A stretch of 64,000 bases of DNA, taken from the NCBI GenBank assembly GCA_016793635.1, contig JAEUMD010000008.1, positions 1-64,000 on the forward strand, given 5' to 3'. The stretch is from Hyphomicrobiaceae bacterium. GTDB taxonomy: Bacteria > Pseudomonadota > Alphaproteobacteria > Rhizobiales > Hyphomicrobiaceae. The position numbers and the translations under genes were made by a program. The notes under the pieces are model-generated. The model did no database searches and had not been told where the DNA came from. It worked only from the letters and a program-made list of their open reading frames with translations. How positions within the stretch are numbered: position 1 is the stretch's first letter; every line of letters begins with the position of its first letter. Shown in pieces: positions 42,584-50,886 of the stretch.

Positions 42584-44998
42584 ATGAGATGCAATCCGTG
42601 GCGCTGGCTGTGGGGGATCATTCCGGTCGGAATTCTCGCCTTCGTGACCGTGCAGTGGGAGCACGACCGCATCGAGACCGACCTGCGCCAGCGCGCCGAG
42701 ACGGCTCTCACCTCCGCTAATCTGCGTTGGGCCGCGACCGCGTTCGATGGCCGCGACGGCCTCGTGACCGGGCAGGCCACGACCGACGACGCGGCAGCGC
42801 GCGCAGCAAAGGTCGTCCGTGACGTCTGGGGTGTGCGGATCACCGACGCGCGCACGCATCTACTGCCGCAAGTTTCGCCCTATCAGTGGAGCGCCACGCT
42901 CCGCAACAACCGCATCAAGCTGCACGGCTATGTTCCGACAGATGAGATGCGCAGCGCCATCATGGGCGTCGCCAAAGCCACGTTCCCGAAGGTTGAGCTG
43001 GACGACAAGCTCGAGCTGGCGCGAGGTGCGCCGGATCAGAACGTCTGGCTCGGCGGCATCGGCTTCGCGATGCGCCAGCTCGCCGGCCTTAAAGCCGGCA
43101 CGGTCAACTTCCGCGACACAGGCCTTTCGATCGAAGGCGAAGCGATCGGCTTCGGCGAGTACAAGAGCGTCAGGGGCGCACTGCGCAACAACCTGCCGAA
43201 CGGCGTGACGCTCGTCGCAGACAACGTACAGCCCCCTGTCGCCTCGCCCTATTCCTGGTCGGCCAAGCGCAGCGGCAACCAGCTCGTCGTAGGCGGGCAC
43301 GTGCCGGACGAAGGAGTGCGCGAGCAGATCTTCGCGCTCGCTAAGCAGTCCTTCCCGAGGCTCGCCATCGTCGATCGGCTGGAGACGGCCCAGGGCGCGC
43401 CGCAGGGCTTCGCCGCCATTGCCCGCGCCGCAATCGAGCAGCTCGTGCCGCTCAATTCCGGCGAGGTCAAGCTGAACGACCGCGCCGTCGTCTTCACCGG
43501 CGAAGCGCCGGACCAGACCGTCGCGAGCAATGTCACAACAGCCTTCCGCGCCATCGCCAAAGGGTTCGACGTCACCGACACAATTACCTATCCCAAGCCC
43601 AAGCCGCCCGTCGCCCAACCGTTCGTCATCCGCGCCGAAGCGGGACCGAACGAGGTTGTGCTGAGCGGCTACGTGCCGAGCGATGAGGCGCGCGCCGCAC
43701 TTCTCGCTGCCTCCCGCAAGCGGTTCGGTAGCCGCCAGGTGACGGACCGCCTCCAGCTTGCGTCGGGTGAGCCCGCGAACTGGGCACAGTGCCTAGAAGC
43801 TGGCATGGCCTCGCTCGCGAAGCTTGAAAGCGGCAGCCTTGCCATCACCGACACCGCCATGGACGTCAGCGGCTCCACCGGCGACGAAGCCCTCGCGGGC
43901 AAACTGCCAGGCGAAATCCGCGCCGCCGCCAACCGCGCCTGCGAGACGACAGTCAACATCAAGTTCGACGCACCACCGGAGCCGCAGCTCACTTGGCGCG
44001 CCCAGCACGACGGCGCCGGCAACGTGACCCTCGAGGGTGAGGTTCCCAACGCCGAGACGCGCGACGCATTGGTGCAGGCGGCCGGCCGCCTCTTCCCCAA
44101 AGGCAATGTCACCGACCGCATGAAGCTCGTCGGCGCCAACTCGCAGAAGTGGCAAGCGGCCGGGTTGCTCGGGCTCAAGCTTCTCGCGTCGCTGCGCAAG
44201 GGTGAAGCCGTGATCTCCCGCCAGGAGCTCTCCGTCGGCGGTGAGGCAAAGGACGCGGCCGTTCAGACCGCCGTGCGTGACCAGCTCGCGCACGCGCTCG
44301 CAGCTCCCTATAAGGGACGCGATGCCATCGAAGTGCGCTCCGACGCCATGATCTGGTCGGAGAAGGAGGCAAAGCGCAAAGCCGAGGAGCAACTCGCCAA
44401 GGAGCGTGCCGACTCCGAGGCTGCCCAGCTGGCCAAGGCCGAGGCTGAGCAGGCGCAGGCCCGCGCCGCCGCCGAGGCGGAAGCCAAACGTAAGGCTGAG
44501 GAAGCTCGCGCAAAGGAGCGTGCAGCCGCCGTGGCAGCAGCAGCTGCTGCGGAAGCCGCCGCCGCCAAGGCCGCCGCCGAAAAAGCCAAGGCAGAGAAGC
44601 CGCCCGTCAGCGCAGAGCGCAAGAAGGAGGCGGACCTCTGTCAGGTAAAGCTGCGTGAGGTCGCTTCCTCCGGCATCATCAATTTCACCCGCGCCAGCGC
44701 CGAACTGGAGCGCGTCAGTCTGCCGACGCTCGCCCGTCTTGCCGACGTGGCCAAGGTCTGCCCCACCGCGAAAATCGAGATCGAAGGGCATACCGACGCC
44801 GAGGGCTTGCCGGAGCGCAACCAGGCGCTGTCGCAGCGCCGGGCTCAAGCCGTCGTCGATTACCTCGTCGGCGTCGGCATCGCGGCCGACCGCCTCACCG
44901 CCGTCGGCTTCGGCGCCGAGCGTCCGGTCGCCCCCAACGACACGGCCGCCAACCGCGCCAAGAACCGGCGCATCGAATTCACCGTCCGAGCCGAATAA
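42584..44998 (+). CDS. BON-like repeat / coiled-coil / OmpA-domain envelope protein
   Basis: The 804-aa protein has one N-terminal membrane helix (about 8-25), so it is anchored in the inner membrane. Several BON-like repeat units follow to about 580, each with a pattern such as LRNNRIKLHGYVPTDEMRSA or NEVVLSGYVPSDEARAAL. An Ala/Lys/Glu-rich coiled coil spans about 590-690, and a C-terminal OmpA peptidoglycan-binding domain about 690-804 (KIEIEGHTDAEGLPERNQAL, then NRAKNRRIEF). BON domains bind membranes or ligands; the OmpA domain holds the cell wall. The start is the ATG at 42584 with GGGGAG upstream. A 36-aa membrane protein and an HHH-repeat protein follow in the same direction, suggesting one envelope complex. 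Confidence 0.88.
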   Translation: MRCNPWRWLWGIIPVGILAFVTVQWEHDRIETDLRQRAETALTSANLRWAATAFDGRDGLVTGQATTDDAAARAAKVVRDVWGVRITDARTHLLPQVSPYQWSATLRNNRIKLHGYVPTDEMRSAIMGVAKATFPKVELDDKLELARGAPDQNVWLGGIGFAMRQLAGLKAGTVNFRDTGLSIEGEAIGFGEYKSVRGALRNNLPNGVTLVADNVQPPVASPYSWSAKRSGNQLVVGGHVPDEGVREQIFALAKQSFPRLAIVDRLETAQGAPQGFAAIARAAIEQLVPLNSGEVKLNDRAVVFTGEAPDQTVASNVTTAFRAIAKGFDVTDTITYPKPKPPVAQPFVIRAEAGPNEVVLSGYVPSDEARAALLAASRKRFGSRQVTDRLQLASGEPANWAQCLEAGMASLAKLESGSLAITDTAMDVSGSTGDEALAGKLPGEIRAAANRACETTVNIKFDAPPEPQLTWRAQHDGAGNVTLEGEVPNAETRDALVQAAGRLFPKGNVTDRMKLVGANSQKWQAAGLLGLKLLASLRKGEAVISRQELSVGGEAKDAAVQTAVRDQLAHALAAPYKGRDAIEVRSDAMIWSEKEAKRKAEEQLAKERADSEAAQLAKAEAEQAQARAAAEAEAKRKAEEARAKERAAAVAAAAAAEAAAAKAAAEKAKAEKPPVSAERKKEADLCQVKLREVASSGIINFTRASAELERVSLPTLARLADVAKVCPTAKIEIEGHTDAEGLPERNQALSQRRAQAVVDYLVGVGIAADRLTAVGFGAERPVAPNDTAANRAKNRRIEFTVRAE

Positions 44999-45028
44999 CA
45001 GCGCATCCGGCCCGCGGCCGGAGAAGGT

Positions 45029-45139
45029 GTGAATGCCATGGACTATCTGATCGTCAAGCTCTTCTGGTACCTCGTCGCCGCCCTCCTGATCGGCATTGCC
45101 ATGGGGTGGTTCTCGTGCGGCCGCGGCGCCGAAGACTGA
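45029..45139 (+). CDS. Tiny single-pass membrane protein between the OmpA-like and HHH-repeat genes
   Basis: A 36-aa frame starting at GTG 45029 with GGAG five bases upstream; ATG 45038 is the alternative. The sequence MDYLIVKLFWYLVAALLIGI gives one membrane helix followed by a short Gly/Arg tail with one Cys (WFSCGRG). It lies 30 bp after the OmpA-like stop and 102 bp before the next gene, all on the plus strand. The hydrophobic character, start signal and position support a real gene below usual ORF cut-offs. It could be a partner or assembly factor of its neighbours. Confidence 0.6.
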   Translation: MNAMDYLIVKLFWYLVAALLIGIAMGWFSCGRGAED

Positions 45140-45241
45140 GCATCGCAGGTTCGTCGCCACAGCCCCCAAGTCGAGCCTCGCGGCAGCCGGCCGCCCGTCC
45201 CGGCCAACCGGCCCCGGCCACCCGGCAAGGAGTATCCGTAA

Positions 45242-47737
45242 ATGACCTTCCTACTGCTGCAGACATTCCTTCTGATGGCGGCAGCCTATTTCCTCGGCGC
45301 CTTCATCGGCTGCATGCTGCGTCGCATCGCCCGGCCGTCACCCGATGTCGGCACCATCCACTCGACAGAGGCGGCGCTCGCCGCGACAGCGGCCGCAGCA
45401 GCCGTCGCTCCGGCTTCCGACGCGGCGAAGGAGCCGCGCGTCGAATATGTCCCACCCGCCGGCGGGTCCGACACCCGACGATTCGAGCGTGCCTTGACAA
45501 GTGCCGGTTCGGGCGCCGCCGAGATCGAGCGCGTGCATTTGCCGACACCCGCCGCACCGCTACCCGCAGCCGAAAGCTCCGAGCCCTCGACGATCATCGT
45601 TCCACCGCGCTCGCCCGAGCCAGCGAAACCTGCGCCCGCGTTCGTCATCAAAGAGCCGGTGCCGGCCAAGCCCGCAGCCCCTGCGGCGGTCGAAGCGCCG
45701 AAGCCGGTGACACGCACTACGGAGGCCGACCGCATTTCCGTCGCGGCAGCCTCCGCCGCCGCCGCAGCAGCAGCGGCGATGATCGCCAATTCCCGGACCC
45801 CTGGCGCCGAGTCGCCCAAGCCCGCCACCGCACCCGTAGCGCCCAAGCCGGTCGAGGCTCCGAAGCCGATCGCCAGCACTTCCGCCGCTCCAGGCATCGC
45901 CGCAGCCGCAGCCGGCGGCGGCAGCTCTGGCGTCGTCGCCGAAGTGCGCCTCGGCACCGTTCCTCCAGCCGACCGACAGGATCTCACACTGCTGCGCGGT
46001 ATCGATATCGGCACGGCCAAACTGCTCAACGATCGCGGCATCTGGCATTTCCGCGACATCGCCAGATGGAAAGAAGCCGAAGTCGAGGCTTTCAATCGCA
46101 GTCTGGGCAGCCCTGGCCGCGTCGAGCGTGAAAACTGGATCGAGCAGGCCGCCGTCCTCGCTGCAGGCGGCTTCACCGACTACGCCCGTCGCCGTCTCAA
46201 GGGAGAGAACGCAGCGAGCATCCCGGCGGTACCGCCCGCCCCCGCTGCTGCTGCTCCCGCCCCCGCGCCGGCGCCCGCAGCGGCAAAGCCCCCTGCGCCG
46301 GCTCGCCAGGACCTGACGCTGATCCGCGGTATCGACGAGACGACAGCCGCCATGCTCGAAAGCCAGGGCATTCGTGGCTACGCCGACATCGCAAAGTGGA
46401 AGGAGGCCGACGTCGCCGCCGCCAACCGCGTCATCGGCAAGGCCGGCCGCGTCGAAAAGGAAGGCTGGATCGAGCAGGCCGCCGTGCTTGCGGCCGGCGC
46501 CATGACGGAGTACGCGCGCCGCCGCATGCGCGGCGAGACAATCAGCAACAAGCCGACCGCCACCGCTGTCGCAAGCGCGCCGAAGCCCGCAGCTCCTGCC
46601 CCGACACCCGCGCCGGCCCCAGCGCCGGCAGCGGCCAAGCCCGCCACGCCGGCTCGCCAGGATCTGACGCTGATCCGCGGCATCGACGAGGCGACCGCCG
46701 CCATGCTCGAAAGCCAGGGCATCCGCGGATATGCCGACATCGCAAAGTGGAAGGAGGCCGACGTCGCCGCCGCCAACCGCGTCATCGGCAAAGCAGGTCG
46801 CGTCGAGCAGGAGGGCTGGATCGAGCAGGCCACCGTGCTCGCGGCCGGCGCCATGACGGAGTACGCCCGCCGCCGCATGCGTGGCGAGTCGATCAGCGCC
46901 AAGCCGACCGCCACCGCTGTCGCGAGCGCGCCGAAGGCCGCGGCTCCTGCACAAGCACCAGCGCCGCCCCCAGCGCCGGCTCCGGCACCGCAGCGGTCTG
47001 CGACGTCCGCGGCCAATGCCGTTGCGGCGGCTGTCGCCGCTGCCGCTGCCAGCGCGAACCGTGGAGCCGGTGCCTCTGATCGCCCGGCCCCAGCCACCAG
47101 CGCACCAGCAGCTCCCGCTGTCGCCGCCGACCTGCTGCAACGCATCCGGGGCATCGACTCGGTGACCGAGCGGCTGCTGATCGCGAACGGCATCACGCGG
47201 CACGGCCAGATCGCCGCCTGGTCGCCCGACGACGTGGCGCGTGTCGAGGGCCTTCTCGGTGCGCCGGGCCGCATCGGCCGCGAGAATTGGGTCGAACAGG
47301 CGCAGATCCTTGCCGGTGGAACAGAGTCTGCCGACGGCGGCGCAACGCGCCCGGCACGGCTCGCCGATGCGATCCGCGAGAACACCTCGCCTCGTGCTCC
47401 CCGCCAGGATGTCGGTGCCCTGCGATCGGTACGGTCGGAAGCCCTTCGCCCTGGCCCGGCCGATGCCAAGGTCGGCAGCTCGAAGCCAGCCTCGGCGACG
47501 GACGATCTGAAGCGTATTCGTGGCGTCGGCGTGCTCATCGAGAAGAAGCTCAACGCCCTTGGCATCAAACGTTACGAGCAGGTCGCCTCGTGGACCGCGG
47601 ACGACATCGAAGCGATCAGCCAGTCGCTCGATTTCCGCGGCCGCATCGAGCGCGAAAACTGGATCGAGCAGGCCCGCATTCTCGCTGCGGGCGGGCACAC
47701 GGAATTTTCGCGGCGTCTCGACCGCAGCGACAGTTGA
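45242..47737 (+). CDS. Membrane-anchored protein with five helix-hairpin-helix-like repeats
   Basis: The 831-aa protein starts with a membrane helix (MTFLLLQTFLLMAAAYFLGA) and an Ala/Pro-rich low-complexity region. Five repeats follow at about residues 244-312, 354-425, 471-542, 629-695 and 754-828. Each reads roughly LxRIRGID, a GI segment, a W, then GRVERENWIEQAAVLAAGG. This helix-hairpin-helix-like domain occurs in some alphaproteobacterial proteins and is related to nucleic-acid- or protein-binding HHH folds. Repeats 2 and 3 are nearly identical and come from a recent DNA duplication. Ala/Pro linkers separate repeats. A strong terminator follows. Its role is unknown; the anchor and neighbours suggest the envelope. 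Confidence 0.8.
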   Translation: MTFLLLQTFLLMAAAYFLGAFIGCMLRRIARPSPDVGTIHSTEAALAATAAAAAVAPASDAAKEPRVEYVPPAGGSDTRRFERALTSAGSGAAEIERVHLPTPAAPLPAAESSEPSTIIVPPRSPEPAKPAPAFVIKEPVPAKPAAPAAVEAPKPVTRTTEADRISVAAASAAAAAAAAMIANSRTPGAESPKPATAPVAPKPVEAPKPIASTSAAPGIAAAAAGGGSSGVVAEVRLGTVPPADRQDLTLLRGIDIGTAKLLNDRGIWHFRDIARWKEAEVEAFNRSLGSPGRVERENWIEQAAVLAAGGFTDYARRRLKGENAASIPAVPPAPAAAAPAPAPAPAAAKPPAPARQDLTLIRGIDETTAAMLESQGIRGYADIAKWKEADVAAANRVIGKAGRVEKEGWIEQAAVLAAGAMTEYARRRMRGETISNKPTATAVASAPKPAAPAPTPAPAPAPAAAKPATPARQDLTLIRGIDEATAAMLESQGIRGYADIAKWKEADVAAANRVIGKAGRVEQEGWIEQATVLAAGAMTEYARRRMRGESISAKPTATAVASAPKAAAPAQAPAPPPAPAPAPQRSATSAANAVAAAVAAAAASANRGAGASDRPAPATSAPAAPAVAADLLQRIRGIDSVTERLLIANGITRHGQIAAWSPDDVARVEGLLGAPGRIGRENWVEQAQILAGGTESADGGATRPARLADAIRENTSPRAPRQDVGALRSVRSEALRPGPADAKVGSSKPASATDDLKRIRGVGVLIEKKLNALGIKRYEQVASWTADDIEAISQSLDFRGRIERENWIEQARILAAGGHTEFSRRLDRSDS
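46301..47002 (+). repeat. 351-bp in-frame tandem duplication inside the HHH-repeat gene
   Basis: GCTCGCCAGG begins at 46301 and again at 46652, giving a period of 351 bp (117 codons). The first about 250 bp of each unit are nearly identical at DNA level, with diverging Ala/Pro linkers. The duplication keeps the frame and is younger than the other repeats. Confidence 0.85.
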
Positions 47738-47762
47738 GAGAACTCACCGCTTTCCAAAGTCC

Positions 47763-47798
47763 GGCCCGGCGCGATGACATGCGCCGGGCCGTTTTTTT
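47763..47798 (+). terminator. Strong rho-independent terminator
   Basis: GGCCCGGCGC (47763-47772) pairs with GCGCCGGGCC (47781-47790) around an 8-base loop, followed by G and seven Ts. It ends the OmpA-like/HHH-repeat gene series. Confidence 0.92.
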
Positions 47799-47909
47799 GG
47801 CTGCCCTTCCCTGTCGCCCGCCGGACCGGACAGGTTGCGACGTTAGTGGAATGGTAAGGTTAACGAAGCATGATCGGACCCGTCTTTCAGCGGACCGGGT
47901 TGCAGCTTC

Positions 47910-48905
47910 ATGGCCAGTATCAAAGGCGTTTCCCTCGACGAGATCATCGCGCGCGGCTCGATCGGCGAAGGCGACGTGCTGCGTCTGCGCAGCGCCTGCT
48001 ATGGTGCCGGCAGCATCACCGCGGATGAAGCCGAAGACCTCCTTCGACTCGACGCCCATTGCGCCACCCAGGTCCGCTCCTGGCCCGATTTCCTGCTGGA
48101 GGTCATCACCGACTACATCGTCGCCCAGGCCGAGCCCGAAGGCTACGTCAACTCCGACAACGCCGACTGGCTGATTGCGCGCCTCGCGCCCAACGGCCGC
48201 GTCGAAAGCCGTATCGGCGTCGAGATCCTCGTCAACGTCATCGATCGCGCGCGGTGGAGCCCCGAACGCCTGGTGCGGTTCGCGCTGGCTCAAGTGCGCG
48301 ATGCCGTCATCACGGGAACGGGACCGCTGCGCGCGGGCAGCAACGGAGCGACAGGCTTCGTCACCGAAGGCGAGGTGGAGCTGCTTCGTCGCATCCTCTA
48401 TGCCTTCGGCGGCGACGGCAACGTCGCGGTCACACGAGCGGAAGCCGAGGCCCTGTTCGACATCAACGATGCCATCGCCGACGGTGAGCCCAATCCGGCT
48501 TGGACCGATCTTTTCGTCAAGGCCATCGCCAACGTCGTGATGGCGGCGTCGTCCTACGCGGTGCCGACGCGCGAAGAGGCGCTCAGGCGCGAAGCTTGGC
48601 TCGACGAGGAGAGCGACATGTCTCCGCTCGCGATCCTCAAGGGCGTTCTCGAACTGCCGAGCCTGCTCAACAGCTATCGCCTGCGCACGCGCGAGGAGGC
48701 GGCGCTCGACCGCCTCGAGCGCCAGCGCATCGAGCTGGTCGTCAACGAGCAGATCACCGAGGGCGAGGCGCAATGGCTCGCCGAGCGCATCGGCCATGAC
48801 GGTCGCCTGACGCCGGGTGAGGTCGCACTCATCGCCTATCTCGAGAAGGAATCGCCCGCAATCCATCCCGAGCTCCGCGCCCTCGTCTCGCGCCTCGCGG
48901 CGTAA
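47910..48905 (+). CDS. Conserved-looking protein of unknown function
   Basis: The 331-aa soluble protein is acidic and helical with no signal or membrane segment. It has a repeated theme of an ITADEAEDLLRLDAH-type segment, a VTEGEVELLRRILYAFGGDG segment and an ITEGEAQWLAERIGHDGRLT segment. Each has an acidic loop of the form D-x-N/D-G before a helix, which is weakly reminiscent of EF-hand or TerB-like repeats but lacks a full EF loop. I do not recognise the family. No good ribosome site is seen before the ATG. It follows a terminator, so it is probably a separate transcript. Confidence 0.7.
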   Translation: MASIKGVSLDEIIARGSIGEGDVLRLRSACYGAGSITADEAEDLLRLDAHCATQVRSWPDFLLEVITDYIVAQAEPEGYVNSDNADWLIARLAPNGRVESRIGVEILVNVIDRARWSPERLVRFALAQVRDAVITGTGPLRAGSNGATGFVTEGEVELLRRILYAFGGDGNVAVTRAEAEALFDINDAIADGEPNPAWTDLFVKAIANVVMAASSYAVPTREEALRREAWLDEESDMSPLAILKGVLELPSLLNSYRLRTREEAALDRLERQRIELVVNEQITEGEAQWLAERIGHDGRLTPGEVALIAYLEKESPAIHPELRALVSRLAA

Positions 48906-49443
48906 CGTAATCTTCGCCGACGGCGCCCGAGACGACGCTCCGCGCACGCGCCTTGAGCCCGCGGCGTTCCCGTGCGTTGCGGCGCAATCGCCGCTGAAGA
49001 CCGCCATTTCTACGACCCGCACCACAATTGAACGGCTGAACTTTCCAGGTCGGAATGTCTGCTTCGTCCGCGCCGGCCTAACCGGCCATGCGCGCCAACT
49101 TTGCCTTGGCCGCCAAGTGCGGCGGGGTTATCGCCAGGCAATCCGCGCCGCCGCGCCACAGCCCCTTGACCCGCGCGCCTGCCTTCGACAAGTGATGGCC
49201 CTTGGGGTGCAACCGGACCTGGTTCGAAGCGCGGAGCGTTTTCGTCGACCGATGTCGCCCCCCCCCCCGGGGCGTGCGACCGGTTGAGATGGATTAGCCA
49301 GTCACTTCCATCGAAAGCCCGAATCTCACCCCAGACTGCAGTTCGAGAGTGCTGCCGCACCTTGAAGTTTCTCCCGTGCGATCGGATCGAAGTCGATAGC
49401 ACTCCAACCGCAGCCCATGCCGCAAATTCCGAGAGGGGGTCTT
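48906..49443. other. Intergenic stretch with a C10-G4 homopolymer run
   Basis: No gene is supported in 538 bp on either strand. Bases 49259-49268 are ten Cs followed by four Gs. The stretch before the next gene holds its ribosome site (GAGAGGGGG). Confidence 0.4.
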
Positions 49444-50775
49444 ATGTCGGGTGCCATCGTGCCGACCACACGCCGGCAATGGCGGGAGATCATCCTGATC
49501 GGCGGACCCGCCGCGTTGCTGGTCGTCGCCGCTTTCTGGCTCGCCTACCAGTTCGTCGAGCCCGCGCCTCCGAGCAAGCTCGTCATCACCACTGGCTCCG
49601 AACAGGGCGCTTACTTCGCCTTCGCCCAGCGCTATCGCGAAAAGCTCGCCAGGAACGGCATCGCGCTCGAGGTCTTGCCGTCGAAAGGCTCCGTCGAGAA
49701 CACCGAGCGGCTCGCCGCCACCTCGAAGACGAACGGAACTCACGTCGATCTCGCGCTGCTGCAGGGCGGCATTGCCAACAGCGACACCCTTCCCGGCATG
49801 GTTTCCTACGGCCGCGTCTTTCTCGAACCTCTGTGGGTGTTCCACCGCCTCGAGGGCGACGTCGACCGGCTGTCGCAACTCGCCGGCAAGCGTATTGCCA
49901 TCGGCGCGGTCGGATCCGGCACCCGCAAGCTGGTTGAAACTTTGCTCGAGGCGAACGGCATCGGCGCTGGCACAGCGACGTTGTTGCCGCTCGGCTCCGC
50001 CTCCGCGATCGAAGCACTCGAGCGCGGCGAGGCCGATGCCGCATTCTTCTCGCTGGCGCCGGAAAGCCCTCTCATCCAGAAGCTCATGCGCGACGAGCGT
50101 TTCAAGCTGGCGAGCCTAAGGCAGGCCGAAGCCTACACGCGCCGCTTTCCCTTCCTCAGCCGGATCGTTCTGCCCGAAGGCGCCATCGATCTCGTCCGCA
50201 ACATCCCGGCGCACGACGTCGTCATGGTCGCCGCGCAGGCGGGACTTGTTGGCCGCGCCGATCTCCACCCCGCCCTGGCCTGGCCGCTCGTCGACGCGCT
50301 CAAGACCACCCACACCGAGGGTGGCATGTTCCAGCGCATCGGCGAATTCCCGAAGGCTTTCGACCCCGAGTTCGAGATGAGCGAGGACGCGCTGCGCATC
50401 TACCAGTCCGGCGCGCCGTTCTTTCAGCGCTTCCTGCCGTTCTGGCTCGCCTCCTTCATCGAGCGCATGATCATCATGGTGGTCCCGATCGCGACCATTC
50501 TGCTGCCGCTCGTTAAGCTCGGCCCGATGCTTTACGAATGGCGGATCAAGAGCCGACTGCTCTACTGGTATGCTCAGCTTAAGGAGCTGGAGCGCCAAAT
50601 GGCTGCTGTACAGCAGTCTGGAGAGGCTATGGCGAGCCGCCCGTTCCGCGCCACGATCGACCGCATCGACGAGGCAGTCAGCACGATTCCGGTGCCACTG
50701 CACTATTCCGACAGGCTCTACGAACTGAGGGGCGCCATCGATCTTGTGCGCCAGCGCATCGAAACGCGCGGCTAA
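49444..50775 (+). CDS. Membrane-anchored TAXI-family (TRAP-type) substrate-binding protein
   Basis: The 443-aa protein has an N-terminal membrane helix (about 15-37) and a TAXI/NMT1-like binding domain (LVITTGSEQGAYFAFAQRY, DLALLQGGIAN). A second membrane segment follows near 335-365 (MIIMVVPIATILLPLVKL), with a cytoplasmic helical tail. TAXI proteins normally float in the periplasm and feed a TRAP permease. Here there is no permease gene nearby and the protein is anchored at both ends of the binding domain, so it may sense or regulate rather than transport. GAGAGGGGG precedes the ATG; a start 9 codons earlier was rejected. Confidence 0.85.
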   Translation: MSGAIVPTTRRQWREIILIGGPAALLVVAAFWLAYQFVEPAPPSKLVITTGSEQGAYFAFAQRYREKLARNGIALEVLPSKGSVENTERLAATSKTNGTHVDLALLQGGIANSDTLPGMVSYGRVFLEPLWVFHRLEGDVDRLSQLAGKRIAIGAVGSGTRKLVETLLEANGIGAGTATLLPLGSASAIEALERGEADAAFFSLAPESPLIQKLMRDERFKLASLRQAEAYTRRFPFLSRIVLPEGAIDLVRNIPAHDVVMVAAQAGLVGRADLHPALAWPLVDALKTTHTEGGMFQRIGEFPKAFDPEFEMSEDALRIYQSGAPFFQRFLPFWLASFIERMIIMVVPIATILLPLVKLGPMLYEWRIKSRLLYWYAQLKELERQMAAVQQSGEAMASRPFRATIDRIDEAVSTIPVPLHYSDRLYELRGAIDLVRQRIETRG

Positions 50776-50886
50776 TTGCGCCTTTGGTTGGTTCAACCGG
50801 GCAGTTTACCTCGGGCGAAAGGCCGTCTAGAAGACGGGGCTTGGCCGGATTGTCCGGTGGGCCGAAGCAGGGACGAAGCACGCGAC

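Noticed and set aside
45560-47698. 712-codon minus-strand open frame
   Set aside because: It is antisense to the HHH-repeat protein and its repeats merely mirror that gene. No signal, domain or ribosome site supports it.
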